A stretch of 14,957 bases of DNA from contig JAKBAG010000052.1 in the NCBI GenBank assembly GCA_021809235.1, forward strand, positions 1 through 14,957. The letters are read 5' to 3'. The notes beneath the pieces were generated by a model. It was given only the letters and a program-made list of their open reading frames with translations. It was not told the origin of the DNA and did not search any database. This DNA is from Acidobacteriota bacterium (GTDB lineage: Bacteria > Acidobacteriota > Terriglobia > Terriglobales > Acidobacteriaceae). The position numbers and the translations under genes were made by a program. Positions 6,660-13,571 of this stretch are shown piece by piece; position 1 is the stretch's first letter, and each line of letters starts with the position of its first letter.

Positions 6660-6884
6660 ATGCGCTCGGAACTGATTTTTGGAGCACTCACCCATGTCGT
6701 AAACCGGTATCAGCTTTGCCAGCTTGCCAGCAAGGCAACGCGGAAGCTGCACAAGCCGAACACGCGGCTGCAGGATACGACCAACGACGTTCTGGTGCGT
6801 TTCCGCGAGTCGAATCCGGGCATGCCGTTGAAGCCGATTGCCCATGCCGATGCCCTTCTGGCGGAGCAGCGCCGCGCCGCGTAA
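6660..6884 (+). CDS. small conserved-looking protein upstream of rho, weakly RNA polymerase omega-like
   Basis: 74 residues from ATG 6660, with AAGGAGAG 7 nt upstream. An in-frame open stretch extends further 5' but lacks such a site. The sequence MRSELIFGALTHVVNRYQLC is followed by QLASKATRKLHKPNTRLQDT and TNDVLVRF. The order NRY-x-L, then a helix rich in Ala/Lys/Arg, then a Thr-rich turn leading to VLVRF recalls the N-terminal half of the omega subunit (NRFDL...AARRARQ...TTVIALREI). The catalytic-core-binding residues cannot be judged by eye, and a standard rpoZ may exist elsewhere in the genome. It is followed by rho 214 bp downstream on the same strand, with hairpins between, so the two are probably co-transcribed. 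Confidence 0.75.
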   Translation: MRSELIFGALTHVVNRYQLCQLASKATRKLHKPNTRLQDTTNDVLVRFRESNPGMPLKPIAHADALLAEQRRAA

Positions 6885-6908
6885 GCGCCGCGCTGCACCC
6901 CAGGTGCA
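6869..6908 (+). other. hairpins at the end of the 74-codon gene
   Basis: GCAGCGC (6867-6873) can pair with GCGCTGC (6889-6895) across the stop codon, and a perfect TGCACC-CCA-GGTGCA hairpin (6894-6908) follows, mutually exclusive with the first at its edge. There is no T-tract, so this is not a classical terminator. It could be an RNA stability or processing element between the small gene and rho. Confidence 0.45.
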
Positions 6909-7039
6909 TGGACTTCTGCTTGCAGCGATGGAACCCAGCGTTCTCCTGAAGCACCTATCCACCGACCGGAATCCTTCCCAGGCGACTCACTCTCCGGTGA
7001 AACTGCTCCGGTCCAACTCCATTCCATCCTCGGATTCGC

Positions 7040-7098
7040 TCTGAATCCAGCATTCCCAATCTTCCATCACACCTCTATCCCACCCTTTACAGGACTCC
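7040..7098 (+). promoter_or_regulatory. C-rich, G-poor segment immediately before rho, candidate rut site
   Basis: This 59-nt stretch of the sense strand contains only 4 G but about 25 C. The inner 41 nt (7051-7091) contain no G at all and 19 C, with many pyrimidine-C dinucleotides spaced along it. Rho loads on C-rich, G-poor, unstructured RNA, and E. coli rho is known to limit its own expression by attenuation in its leader. AGGA (7091-7094) before the ATG provides the ribosome site, so Rho loading and translation initiation would compete. Confidence 0.5.
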
Positions 7099-8349
7099 AT
7101 GACAATTTCTGAACTGAAAGAAAAGAACATTACTGAGCTGAGCCGGATTGCGCGCTCGCTGGACATTCCGGGGGCCAGCGGCCTTCGCAAACAGGATCTG
7201 ATCTTCAAGATCCTTCAGGCTCAGAGTGAAAAAGAGGGCCACATCTTCGCCGACGGCGTGCTGGAGATTCTGCCCGACGGCTACGGCTTCCTGCGCTCGC
7301 CGGACTACAACTATCTGCCGGGGCCGGACGATATCTACGTTTCGCCCTCGCAGATTCGCAAGTTTGACCTGAAGACGGGCGACTCGATCAGCGGCAACGT
7401 GAGGCCGCCGCACGAGGGCGAAAAGTACTTTGCGCTGGTGAAGATTGAGGCGATCAACTTCGAGTCGCCGGAAGAGACGCGCAACAAGATCCTGTTTGAC
7501 AATCTGACGCCGCTTTATCCGCAGGAGCGCATCAAGATGGAGACCACGCGCGAGGCCACCAGTGGCCGCGTGATGGACCTGCTGACGCCGATTGGCAAGG
7601 GGCAGCGTGGCCTGATTGTGGCTCCGCCGCGCACGGGCAAGACGATGCTGCTGCAGGCGATTGCCAATTCGATCACCTCGAACCATCCGGAGGTGACGCT
7701 GATTGTGCTGCTGATTGACGAGCGACCGGAAGAGGTTACGGATATGCAGCGCTCGGTCAAGGGCGAGGTGATCAGCTCGACCTTTGACGAGCCGGCGGCG
7801 CGCCACGTGCAGGTGGCCGAGATGGTGATTGAAAAGGCCAAGCGACTGGTGGAGCACAAGCGCGACGTGGTGATTCTGCTGGACTCGATCACGCGCCTGG
7901 CGCGCGCTTACAACACGATCGTGCCGCCATCGGGGAAGGTGCTTTCCGGCGGCGTGGACTCCAACGCGCTGCAGCGGCCGAAGCGCTTCTTTGGCGCGGC
8001 GCGCAACATTGAGGAAGGCGGCTCGCTGACGATCATCGCCACGGCGCTGGTGGACACCGGCTCGCGCATGGACGAGGTGATCTTCGAGGAGTTCAAGGGC
8101 ACCGGCAACATGGAGGTGATCCTGGACCGCAAGCTGGTGGACAAGCGCGTCTTCCCGGCCATCGACATCCAGCGCTCGGGCACGCGCAAGGAAGAGCTGC
8201 TGATTCCCAAGGAAGACTTGCAGCGCATCTGGGTGCTGCGCAAGGTGCTGAACCCGCTTTCCCCGGTGGAGGCGATGGAACTGCTGGTGAGCCGGCTGGA
8301 AAAGGTGCGCAACAATGCCGAGTTCCTGCAGAACATGAACCACCTGTAA
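7099..8349 (+). CDS. rho: transcription termination factor Rho
   Basis: 416 residues, close to the 419 of E. coli, from ATG 7099 with AGGA 4 nt upstream. Rho is the hexameric RNA-dependent ATPase/translocase that ends transcription at untranslated RNA. N-terminal helical domain with LKEKNITELSRIARSLDI (about 6-23). Cold-shock-like RNA-binding domain about 48-120, with GVLEILPDGYGFLRS and the primary-site residues around DIYVSPSQIRKF. P-loop APPRTGKT at 175-182 (Lys181). DERPEEVTDM at 207-216. Walker B DVVILLD at 256-262 followed by SITRLARAYN. Q-loop PPSGKVLSGGV at 276-286. R-loop and arginine-finger region in DIQRSGTRKEELL. There is no inserted hydrophilic domain of the kind seen in actinobacterial Rho. 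All catalytic residues seem intact. Confidence 0.98.
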   Translation: MTISELKEKNITELSRIARSLDIPGASGLRKQDLIFKILQAQSEKEGHIFADGVLEILPDGYGFLRSPDYNYLPGPDDIYVSPSQIRKFDLKTGDSISGNVRPPHEGEKYFALVKIEAINFESPEETRNKILFDNLTPLYPQERIKMETTREATSGRVMDLLTPIGKGQRGLIVAPPRTGKTMLLQAIANSITSNHPEVTLIVLLIDERPEEVTDMQRSVKGEVISSTFDEPAARHVQVAEMVIEKAKRLVEHKRDVVILLDSITRLARAYNTIVPPSGKVLSGGVDSNALQRPKRFFGAARNIEEGGSLTIIATALVDTGSRMDEVIFEEFKGTGNMEVILDRKLVDKRVFPAIDIQRSGTRKEELLIPKEDLQRIWVLRKVLNPLSPVEAMELLVSRLEKVRNNAEFLQNMNHL

Positions 8350-8357
8350 ACACAGGG

Positions 8358-8394
8358 GTAGCAGCCTGTTGGCGCAAAGCCGACAGGCTGCTAC
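8358..8394 (+). terminator. long hairpin after rho, probable transcript end
   Basis: GTAGCAGCCTGT (8358-8369) pairs perfectly with ACAGGCTGCTAC (8383-8394); inside it GGC (8371-8373) pairs with GCC (8379-8381) around a GCAAA loop. It begins 9 bp after the rho stop. It lacks a following T-tract, so it may act as a weak terminator or an RNA 3'-end stabiliser. Confidence 0.6.
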
Positions 8395-8397
8395 ACT
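8369..8397 (+). promoter_or_regulatory. possible tRNA promoter inside the rho hairpin
   Basis: TTGGCG (8369-8374) and TACACT (8392-8397) are separated by 17 bp, ending 22 bp before the tRNA. Its -35 lies in the hairpin loop side and its -10 in the 3' arm. A further GGGAG-TCA-CTCCC hairpin (8400-8412) follows near the expected start. The match to consensus is moderate. Confidence 0.35.
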
Positions 8398-8419
8398 AAG
8401 GGAGTCACTCCCTGAATGT

Positions 8420-8495
8420 GGGGCTGTAGCTCAGCTGGGAGAGCGCCTCGTTCGCAACGAGGAGGCCAGCGGTTCGATCCCGCTCAGCTCCACCA
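8420..8495 (+). tRNA. tRNA-Ala (anticodon CGC)
   Basis: 76 nt including an encoded CCA end (8493-8495). The acceptor stem GGGGCTG/CAGCTCC has the G3:U70 wobble pair, the identity element for alanine. The D-arm reads AGCTCAGCTGGGAGAGC. The anticodon stem CCTCG/CGAGG holds loop TTCGCAA with anticodon CGC, reading GCG. The T-arm contains GGTTCGATCC. All stems pair. Just 3' are about 75 bp of unremarkable sequence, then an accessory patch. Confidence 0.97.
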
Positions 8496-8569
8496 TAGAA
8501 TCAATCATTTGCGGCATCTCTCTATCTCTATCCATCGCGTGGACATTGCCCCATTTCCGAAAAGGATTT

Positions 8570-8960
8570 TCAGGGCAAACCGGCGACGAACTTGCACACA
8601 TCCTTTGACAGATTCGAAACCCGAAACTTCGCTGGTGAAATGTAGGCTACATCACCATTACGTTTATAGAGCGTGGAATCCCCCGGCGAAATGCGAAGGT
8701 CAAAGTCAGCCGCATCCCGGTTATCTGTCACAGTTATGACTTGAGGGCAGCGCTTCCTGATCGCTTTGGTGAGTGCAAGCGACACATTTCTTGTGCTCGT
8801 GTCCGATCCGCCGTAGCAGTTTCCATGAGCATCGCAATGAACTGATGCTCCGGTTGTCGTCTTGATGCGCTCTTCGATGTAGAGTCTCTTGGAGTGCGGA
8901 GTCTGGGCAACAGACGCAGCATCAAACGCGAGTAGCAGAAGAGCCAAAAAATCGGTTCAT
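8570..8960 (-). pseudogene. small secreted protein, apparently frameshifted in a T6 run near its start
   Basis: Reading from 8947 (TTG) gives 125 residues with a hydrophobic start and a signal-peptide-like ASVAQ cleavage region, then a mature part with four Cys (VHCDAHGNC, RCPQ, DVCK) and a charged, beta-rich composition. Family not recognised. No ribosome site precedes the TTG and the codon four steps upstream is a stop. By contrast ATG at 8960 has a very good site (GAGAAAGGAAATCCA) but reads only MNRFFGSSATRV before stopping. Removing one T from the six-T run (8946-8951) joins them into MNRFLALLLLAFDAASVAQ, a textbook signal peptide. The gene is thus a fresh frameshift, a slippage-controlled gene, or a sequencing error. 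Its base composition is less GC-rich than the neighbours. It is convergent with the tRNA. Confidence 0.7.
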
Positions 8961-8999
8961 TGGATTTCCTTTCTCAACAAAAAGTGGATGCGCCACATT

Positions 9000-9386
9000 C
9001 TACGCTAGCGGGACGAGATGGGATTGGCGGATGCGTTTGTCGCGGGTGAGCAGGCGCAGGCCTTCGACGATGGCGGTGGCTCCGATGATGCGGTCCTGCG
9101 GGTCGCTGGGGTAGGTGGCGGGGAATGCGACGGCGCTGGCGGCGATCTGGGGTGTGATGGGCAGAAGCTGGACGAAGGATGCGCACTTCTGGACGAAGGA
9201 CGCCGTGCTGAGATCGGTGGCGATGCGGCGGTTTTCGACCAGCCAGGCGATCTCCCAGAGGCTGATGGTGGAAAGAAAAAGTGGGCCGATTTCTCGCGCG
9301 GTGACGATCTTTTTGCGGCTGGCCGGGGTGAGTTTTTCCGGCGTAAGCAGCATCCAGACGAGGATGTGAGTGTCGAGGAGAATCAC
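9000..9386 (-). CDS. vapC: VapC-type PIN-domain toxin
   Basis: 128 residues, starting at GTG 9386 inside the antitoxin stop (shared GTGA, 9383-9386). PIN-domain acidic residues are in place: Asp5 in MILLDTHILVW, Glu45 in STISLWEIAWL, Asp98 in SDPQDRIIGATA and Asp116 in LLTRDKRI. VapC toxins are Mg2+-dependent ribonucleases, often cutting tRNA or rRNA, held inactive by their partner antitoxin. The catalytic set looks complete, so the toxin is probably active. The actual RNA target cannot be read from sequence. Confidence 0.93.
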   Translation of the reverse strand: MILLDTHILVWMLLTPEKLTPASRKKIVTAREIGPLFLSTISLWEIAWLVENRRIATDLSTASFVQKCASFVQLLPITPQIAASAVAFPATYPSDPQDRIIGATAIVEGLRLLTRDKRIRQSHLVPLA

Positions 9387-9610
9387 TCGACGCCCCAGTC
9401 GCTGGCGGGAGTGGTTGTTTCGATGTCGCCGACGATGCGGGCCAAGCCCCGAAGCGCGCCGAAGAGGTTACTGTCGCCGGTGGTGACGGGGACGAGCTTT
9501 GCGACGGGTTTGCCGTGTTTGGTGATGACGACGGGAGCGCCGCTTTGGGCGACGTGGTCCATGACGGCGAGGCACTGAGCTTTGAATTGGGCTGCGGGCA
9601 TGGCGCGCAT
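9383..9610 (-). CDS. Phd/YefM-family antitoxin
   Basis: 75 residues from ATG 9610 (or ATG 9601, three codons later), with GGAG about 7 nt upstream. The N-terminal part has the Phd/YefM pattern: AAQFKAQCLAVMDHVAQSG followed by PVVITKHGKPVAKLVPV, which forms the DNA-binding dimer. The C-terminal tail (about 45-75) would bind and block the PIN toxin. The stop overlaps the toxin start by 4 bp, so translation is coupled. Phd-type antitoxins usually repress their own promoter; a palindrome over the candidate promoter upstream fits this. Confidence 0.92.
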   Translation of the reverse strand: MRAMPAAQFKAQCLAVMDHVAQSGAPVVITKHGKPVAKLVPVTTGDSNLFGALRGLARIVGDIETTTPASDWGVE

Positions 9611-9641
9611 GGGGGTCTCCGGAAGGCTTTCGATTGTGACC

Positions 9642-9676
9642 AGAATACTATGACTACTTTTTCCCGGTCAACCGGG
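9642..9676 (-). promoter_or_regulatory. candidate promoter and operator of the toxin-antitoxin pair
   Basis: On the minus strand TTGACC (complement of 9666-9671) is followed by possible -10 elements TAGTAT (15-bp spacing, 9645-9650) or TATTCT (18-bp spacing, 9642-9647). The -35 is embedded in a perfect inverted repeat CCCGGT-CA-ACCGGG (9663-9676), as expected for an autorepressor site. It lies 32 bp before the antitoxin ATG. Confidence 0.5.
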
Positions 9677-9680
9677 TGCG

Positions 9681-9743
9681 CGAACGTTCGTGTTTGAGCG
9701 CGTGACGGAATCCGTTTCGAAGTGCGTCGCCGAAGCGGGATTC
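9681..9743. other. palindrome and imperfect hairpin after uvrA
   Basis: CGAACGTTCG (9681-9690) is a perfect 10-bp palindrome. GAATCCGTTTCG (9708-9719) can pair, with a bulge and a G-T pair, with CGAAGCGGGATTC (9731-9743), reaching into the uvrA stop codon. On the minus strand this hairpin could be the uvrA transcript end, though there is no T-tract. Confidence 0.35.
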
Positions 9744-12684
9744 AGAGGGCGTGGCGGAGCCAGCGGCCTGTGTGGCTTTGCGGGTGTGCGGCGATTTCTT
9801 CGGGCGTGCCAACGGCAACGAGTGTGCCGCCGCCGGAGCCGCCTTCGGGGCCGAGGTCGATGACCCAGTCGGCGGATTTGATCACGTCCAGATTGTGTTC
9901 GATGACGAGCAGCGAGCCGCCGCCGTCGATGAGCTTTCGCAGCGCAGTCAGCAGCTTGGAGACGTCGTCGAAGTGGAGGCCGGTGGTGGGCTCGTCGAGG
10001 ATGTAGAGGACGCGGCTGGCAGCCGAGGCGCGTCCGCCGGAGCTGCGAACCTGGGCCAGATGCGCTGCCAGCTTGACGCGCTGGGCTTCGCCGCCGGAGA
10101 GCGTGGTGGCGGACTGGCCAAGGCGCAGGTAGCCGAGGCCAACCTCGTCGAGGACGGCGAGGCGATCGACCAGGCGGGGGACGCCGGCGAAGAAGCGCAG
10201 CGCTTCGCGGACGGTGAGGCCGAGGACTTCGTGGATGTTTTTGCCCTTGTAGGGGACGCTGAGGACCTTGGCCTGGTAGCGGGTGCCGTTGCAGTCTTCG
10301 CAGGGGAGTTCGACATCGGCGAGGAACTGCATTTCCACGGTGACGGTGCCGTCGCCCTCGCAGGTTTTGCAGCGACCGCCGGGGACGTTGAAGGAGAAGT
10401 GGCCAGCGCTGAGGTTTTGTTTGCGTGCCTCGGGCTGAGCGGCGAAGAGTTCGCGGATGAGGTCGAAGGCCTTGATGTAGGTGACGGGGTTGGAGCGCGG
10501 GGTGCGGCCGATGGGTGTCTGGTCCACGAGTACCACGTCGTTGAGCCGCTCGGCACCGCGCAGGCTGGTGAGGCGTGCGGTGAGGTCGCCGCCTTCGCCT
10601 TTGCCGAGGGCCTGGGCGACGGCGGGGTAGAGGACCTGATGGACGAGCGTGGATTTGCCGGAGCCGGAGACGCCGGTGACGGCGACGAGCATGTTCAGGG
10701 GAATGTCGACGTCGATGCCGCGGAGGTTATGCGAGCGCGCGCCGCGGATGGAGAGCTTTTCGCGGCCGGGTTCGCGGCGGCGTGTGGGTACGGGGATGGC
10801 GAGCTGGCCGTTGAGGTAGCGGCCGGTGAGCGATTCGGGGTTGGAGGTGACTTCGGCGACCGTGCCGGAGGCGAGCAGGCGGCCACCGAATTCGCCGGCA
10901 CCGGGGCCGAGATCGAGCAGGTGGTCGGCCGAGCGGAGGATGTCGGGATCGTGCTCGACGACGAGGATGGTGTTGCCGAGGTCGCGCAGGCTTTTGAGGA
11001 TGTGGATCAGGCGTTCGGTATCGCGGGAGTGCAGGCCGATGGAGGGCTCGTCGAGGACGTAGAGCGCGCCGACGAGACGGGAGCCGAGCGAGGTGGCAAG
11101 CTGGATGCGCTGGGCTTCACCGCCGGAGAGTGTGCTGGCAAGGCGGTCGAGGGTGAGGTAGTCCAGGCCGACGGAGTGGAGGAAGCCGATGCGCTGGCGG
11201 ACCTCATCGAGGATGGGTCCGGCAATCTCTGCCTGCATGGGCGAAAGCTGAAGGGAGGCAAAGAAGTTGCGCGCGTCGGCGATGGTAAGCGCGGCAGCCT
11301 GGCAGATGTTTTTGTCCTGCAGGCGAACGGCGCGGGCTTCGGCGCGCAGGCGCTGTCCGCGGCACTCCGGGCAGGTGGCGTAGCCGCGATATTTGGAGAG
11401 CATGACGCGGACGTGGAGCTTGTACTTCTTGCGCTCGAGTGTGGCGAAGAATCCGTAGACGCCCTCCCAGCCGGTGGCGCCGGTGGTGTCTCCGCGCAGG
11501 ATGAGTTCTGTGTGTTCGGCGGACAGGTCCTGCCAGGGGGTGTCGAGGGGAATGCCGAGGGCCTTGGCGCTGCGTCGCAGCTCGGTCATCCAGGTGCGGT
11601 ACTTGGGGCGCGTCCAGGGCTCGATGGCGCCCTGGTTGAGGGTGAGGGTGCGGTTGGGAACGATGAGATTGAGGTCGTAGTCGATGGTGTTGCCAAAGCC
11701 CTGGCAGCGGGGACAGGCACCGAAGGGATTGTTGAAGGAGAACAGGCGCGGCTCGGGCTCGCGGCCGGGACGGTGGCAGTTGCGGCACTCGTAGGCGGTG
11801 GAGAAGCGATGGAGGGTGCGCGGTGCTTCGGGCTCGCGGGGAAGTTCTTCGAAGAAGACTTCGCCGGCTTCGCGGTAGGCGATTTCGGTGGCATCGACGA
11901 TGCGGGTGCGTGCTTCCTCGGAGACGATGAGGCGATCGACGAGGGCGAAGACGGGCTGCTGGAAGTCCAGCTCGAGCAGGGATTCCGGGGTGGAGAATTC
12001 GACGATCTGCCCTTGCTGGTAGAGGCGATTGAATCCGCGCGCGCGCAGCTCGGTGAGCCGCTGCTTCATGGCCGGGCTCAGGCGCTCGGCAGGCTGTGCG
12101 GGAGCCGGTTCGGTGCGCTTTTTGCGGGTGGCGGCGCGGCGCGGCGACTGCTCGGAGTGGGCTTCCGCCGGATGGGGCTGGGCAGAGGGATCGGAAGGCA
12201 CTGCGGACGCGGGTTCGCGCAGCGGGAAGAGCACATGCAGGCGAGTGCCGGGGCTGAGCGCAAGCACGGCTGCGGCCACCTCGTCGACTGAGTCGCGCTG
12301 CACCCGACCATCACAGGCGACGCAGTGGACGGTGCCGCAGCGGGCGTAGAGCAGGCGCATGTAGTCGAAGATTTCGGTGGCGGTGGCGACGGTGGAGCGG
12401 GGATTGCGGGTGGTGTTTTTCTGCTTGATGGCGATGGCCGGCGCCAGGCCGTCGATGCTGTCCACGTCGGGCTTGTCGATGCGCTCCAGAAACTGCCGGG
12501 CATAGGCGGAGAGCGACTCGACGTAGCGGCGCTGGCCTTCGGCGTAGATGGTGTCAAAGGCAAGGGAAGACTTGCCGGAGCCTGAGACGCCGGAGATGAC
12601 GGTGAGCACGCCGTGGGGAATGGTGCAGTCGATGCCCTTCAGGTTGTGGGTCCGCGCTCCGCGGATGACAATGGCGTCGTTCAA
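9742..12684 (-). CDS. uvrA: UvrABC excinuclease subunit A
   Basis: 980 residues from TTG 12684; UvrA is the ATP-dependent damage sensor of nucleotide excision repair. Order (numbered from the TTG): first Walker A GVSGSGKS 32-39; first zinc module Cys300/303/324/327; signature LSGGEAQ 519-525; Walker B YVLDEPS 542-548; second Walker A 671-678; second zinc module Cys772/775/795/798; signature LSGGEAQ 862-868; second Walker B in YILDEPT. The frame stays open to ATG 12969 (1075 residues), but the extra 95 residues are Pro/Ser/Ala-rich, unlike any UvrA, and contain a TATAAT -10 on the coding strand. The TTG is followed at once by the conserved NDAIVIRGARTHNLKGID. Residues about 156-205 are a low-complexity insert. 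No uvrB or uvrC is nearby. Confidence 0.96.
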   Translation of the reverse strand: MNDAIVIRGARTHNLKGIDCTIPHGVLTVISGVSGSGKSSLAFDTIYAEGQRRYVESLSAYARQFLERIDKPDVDSIDGLAPAIAIKQKNTTRNPRSTVATATEIFDYMRLLYARCGTVHCVACDGRVQRDSVDEVAAAVLALSPGTRLHVLFPLREPASAVPSDPSAQPHPAEAHSEQSPRRAATRKKRTEPAPAQPAERLSPAMKQRLTELRARGFNRLYQQGQIVEFSTPESLLELDFQQPVFALVDRLIVSEEARTRIVDATEIAYREAGEVFFEELPREPEAPRTLHRFSTAYECRNCHRPGREPEPRLFSFNNPFGACPRCQGFGNTIDYDLNLIVPNRTLTLNQGAIEPWTRPKYRTWMTELRRSAKALGIPLDTPWQDLSAEHTELILRGDTTGATGWEGVYGFFATLERKKYKLHVRVMLSKYRGYATCPECRGQRLRAEARAVRLQDKNICQAAALTIADARNFFASLQLSPMQAEIAGPILDEVRQRIGFLHSVGLDYLTLDRLASTLSGGEAQRIQLATSLGSRLVGALYVLDEPSIGLHSRDTERLIHILKSLRDLGNTILVVEHDPDILRSADHLLDLGPGAGEFGGRLLASGTVAEVTSNPESLTGRYLNGQLAIPVPTRRREPGREKLSIRGARSHNLRGIDVDIPLNMLVAVTGVSGSGKSTLVHQVLYPAVAQALGKGEGGDLTARLTSLRGAERLNDVVLVDQTPIGRTPRSNPVTYIKAFDLIRELFAAQPEARKQNLSAGHFSFNVPGGRCKTCEGDGTVTVEMQFLADVELPCEDCNGTRYQAKVLSVPYKGKNIHEVLGLTVREALRFFAGVPRLVDRLAVLDEVGLGYLRLGQSATTLSGGEAQRVKLAAHLAQVRSSGGRASAASRVLYILDEPTTGLHFDDVSKLLTALRKLIDGGGSLLVIEHNLDVIKSADWVIDLGPEGGSGGGTLVAVGTPEEIAAHPQSHTGRWLRHAL

Positions 12685-13046
12685 GGGATCATCCCTGCTG
12701 GGTTCAGATGGCGCGAGTGGGCGCGAGGTGGAGATTGTGCGAAGACTGGGTGTATCCAGTGGCGCGATGGGTACTGCCTGATTATAAATTCCAGCCTGCG
12801 GCAGCGTGGCGGCGAGGAGGGGGAACGGATGCAACCGTTTTTTGCAGGATGAAGAATCTGGCAATGGAGATGGCGGATTGGCAGCCGGGGGAGCGGCAGG
12901 GGAAGGTGATGCGGGAGAGCGTTTGTGCGCGCGGATGCGTCTCTTGCATAGAAGCATGACTGTCGGCATCTGGCGCAGGGTGGCTCGGGGCTGGATATTT
13001 TGCCAATGCAGGCAACTGGCGTTAGGATTTGAACGAGGTTTGGATT
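12685..13046. other. 362-bp divergent region between uvrA and the prepilin gene
   Basis: No gene is supported. On the minus strand TATAAT (complement of 12781-12786) lies about 97 bp before the uvrA TTG and is a good -10, without a clear -35. On the plus strand TTGCCA (13000-13005), 17 bp, TAGGAT (13023-13028) is a possible prepilin promoter, though transcription would then start almost at the ribosome site. TTGCC-AATGCA-GGCAA (13000-13015) is a palindrome over that -35. I see no obvious LexA-type box. Confidence 0.45.
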
Positions 13047-13571
13047 ATGTTTCCGATGACGGACTTGGCGCGCACCCGCTCCCGGCGCAGGCCCAACGGC
13101 TTTACGCTGATGGAACTGCTGATTGTGATCAGCATCATGCTGATCCTGATGCTGATTGCAATTCCGAACTTCAACAAGATGAAGGCGACCGCCAATGAGA
13201 CCTCAGCGATCAACTCGCTGCAGGCGATCTACAAGGCGGAGATCCAGTATCAGACGACGTATCCGGCGAATGGGTTTGCGTGTTCGCTGTCGGCGCTGGG
13301 AGGCGATCCGAAGTCGGGGCCGCCGTCGCCGACCTCGGCGCAGCTGTTGCAGGGCGATCTGGCCTCCGGGGTGAAGGCAGGCTACACCTTCAACATTGTG
13401 AACTGCACCAAGGTGACGGTGAACAATACGGACCAGATCACGAGCTTTGACGTGACGGCGGTGCCGCAGGCGGTGGGCAAGACGGGCAATCGCGGCTTCT
13501 GCATGGACCAGTACAGCGAGATCAAGAGCGACCCCTCGGGTGGGACCAACTGCACGCAGTCGATCCAGTGA
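13047..13571 (+). CDS. type IV prepilin-like / type II secretion pseudopilin-like protein
   Basis: 174 residues from ATG 13047, chosen because GAGG (13035-13038) lies 8 nt upstream; an in-frame TTG at 13029 has no such site. A short basic leader (RTRSRRRPNG) ends in Gly18; cleavage before Phe19 by prepilin peptidase would give FTLMELLIVISIMLILMLI with Glu at +5, the N-methylated helix that anchors pilins in the inner membrane and packs the filament. IPNFNKMKATANETSAINSL continues the helix, and a globular part with four Cys follows (about 78, 120, 151, 168), probably disulfide-bonded. Pilus or secretion-system genes are not adjacent, so major pilin, minor pilin and pseudopilin cannot be separated. 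Its stop overlaps the start of the next gene. Confidence 0.9.
   Translation: MFPMTDLARTRSRRRPNGFTLMELLIVISIMLILMLIAIPNFNKMKATANETSAINSLQAIYKAEIQYQTTYPANGFACSLSALGGDPKSGPPSPTSAQLLQGDLASGVKAGYTFNIVNCTKVTVNNTDQITSFDVTAVPQAVGKTGNRGFCMDQYSEIKSDPSGGTNCTQSIQ

Noticed and set aside
6149..6691. A 180-residue minus-strand frame across the rho-side leader
   Set aside because: It has no ribosome site or protein-like domain, and it overlaps a plus-strand promoter and hairpins that explain the region better.
7087..8343. A 418-residue minus-strand frame opposite rho
   Set aside because: It is a His/Arg/Gln-rich translation of the rho antisense strand; rho itself is unmistakable.
8420..8495. tRNA 3' end as an attachment site with a second copy
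   Set aside because: I looked for a repeat of the T-arm/acceptor sequence further right in the window and found none, and there is no integrase gene.
9751..12291. An 846-residue open frame on the plus strand opposite uvrA
   Set aside because: It is the mirror of uvrA in a high-GC gene, where the antisense frame lacks stops. Its residues are a Gly/Ala/Glu/Asp/Val-rich monotone with no motif, while the uvrA strand carries all catalytic motifs.
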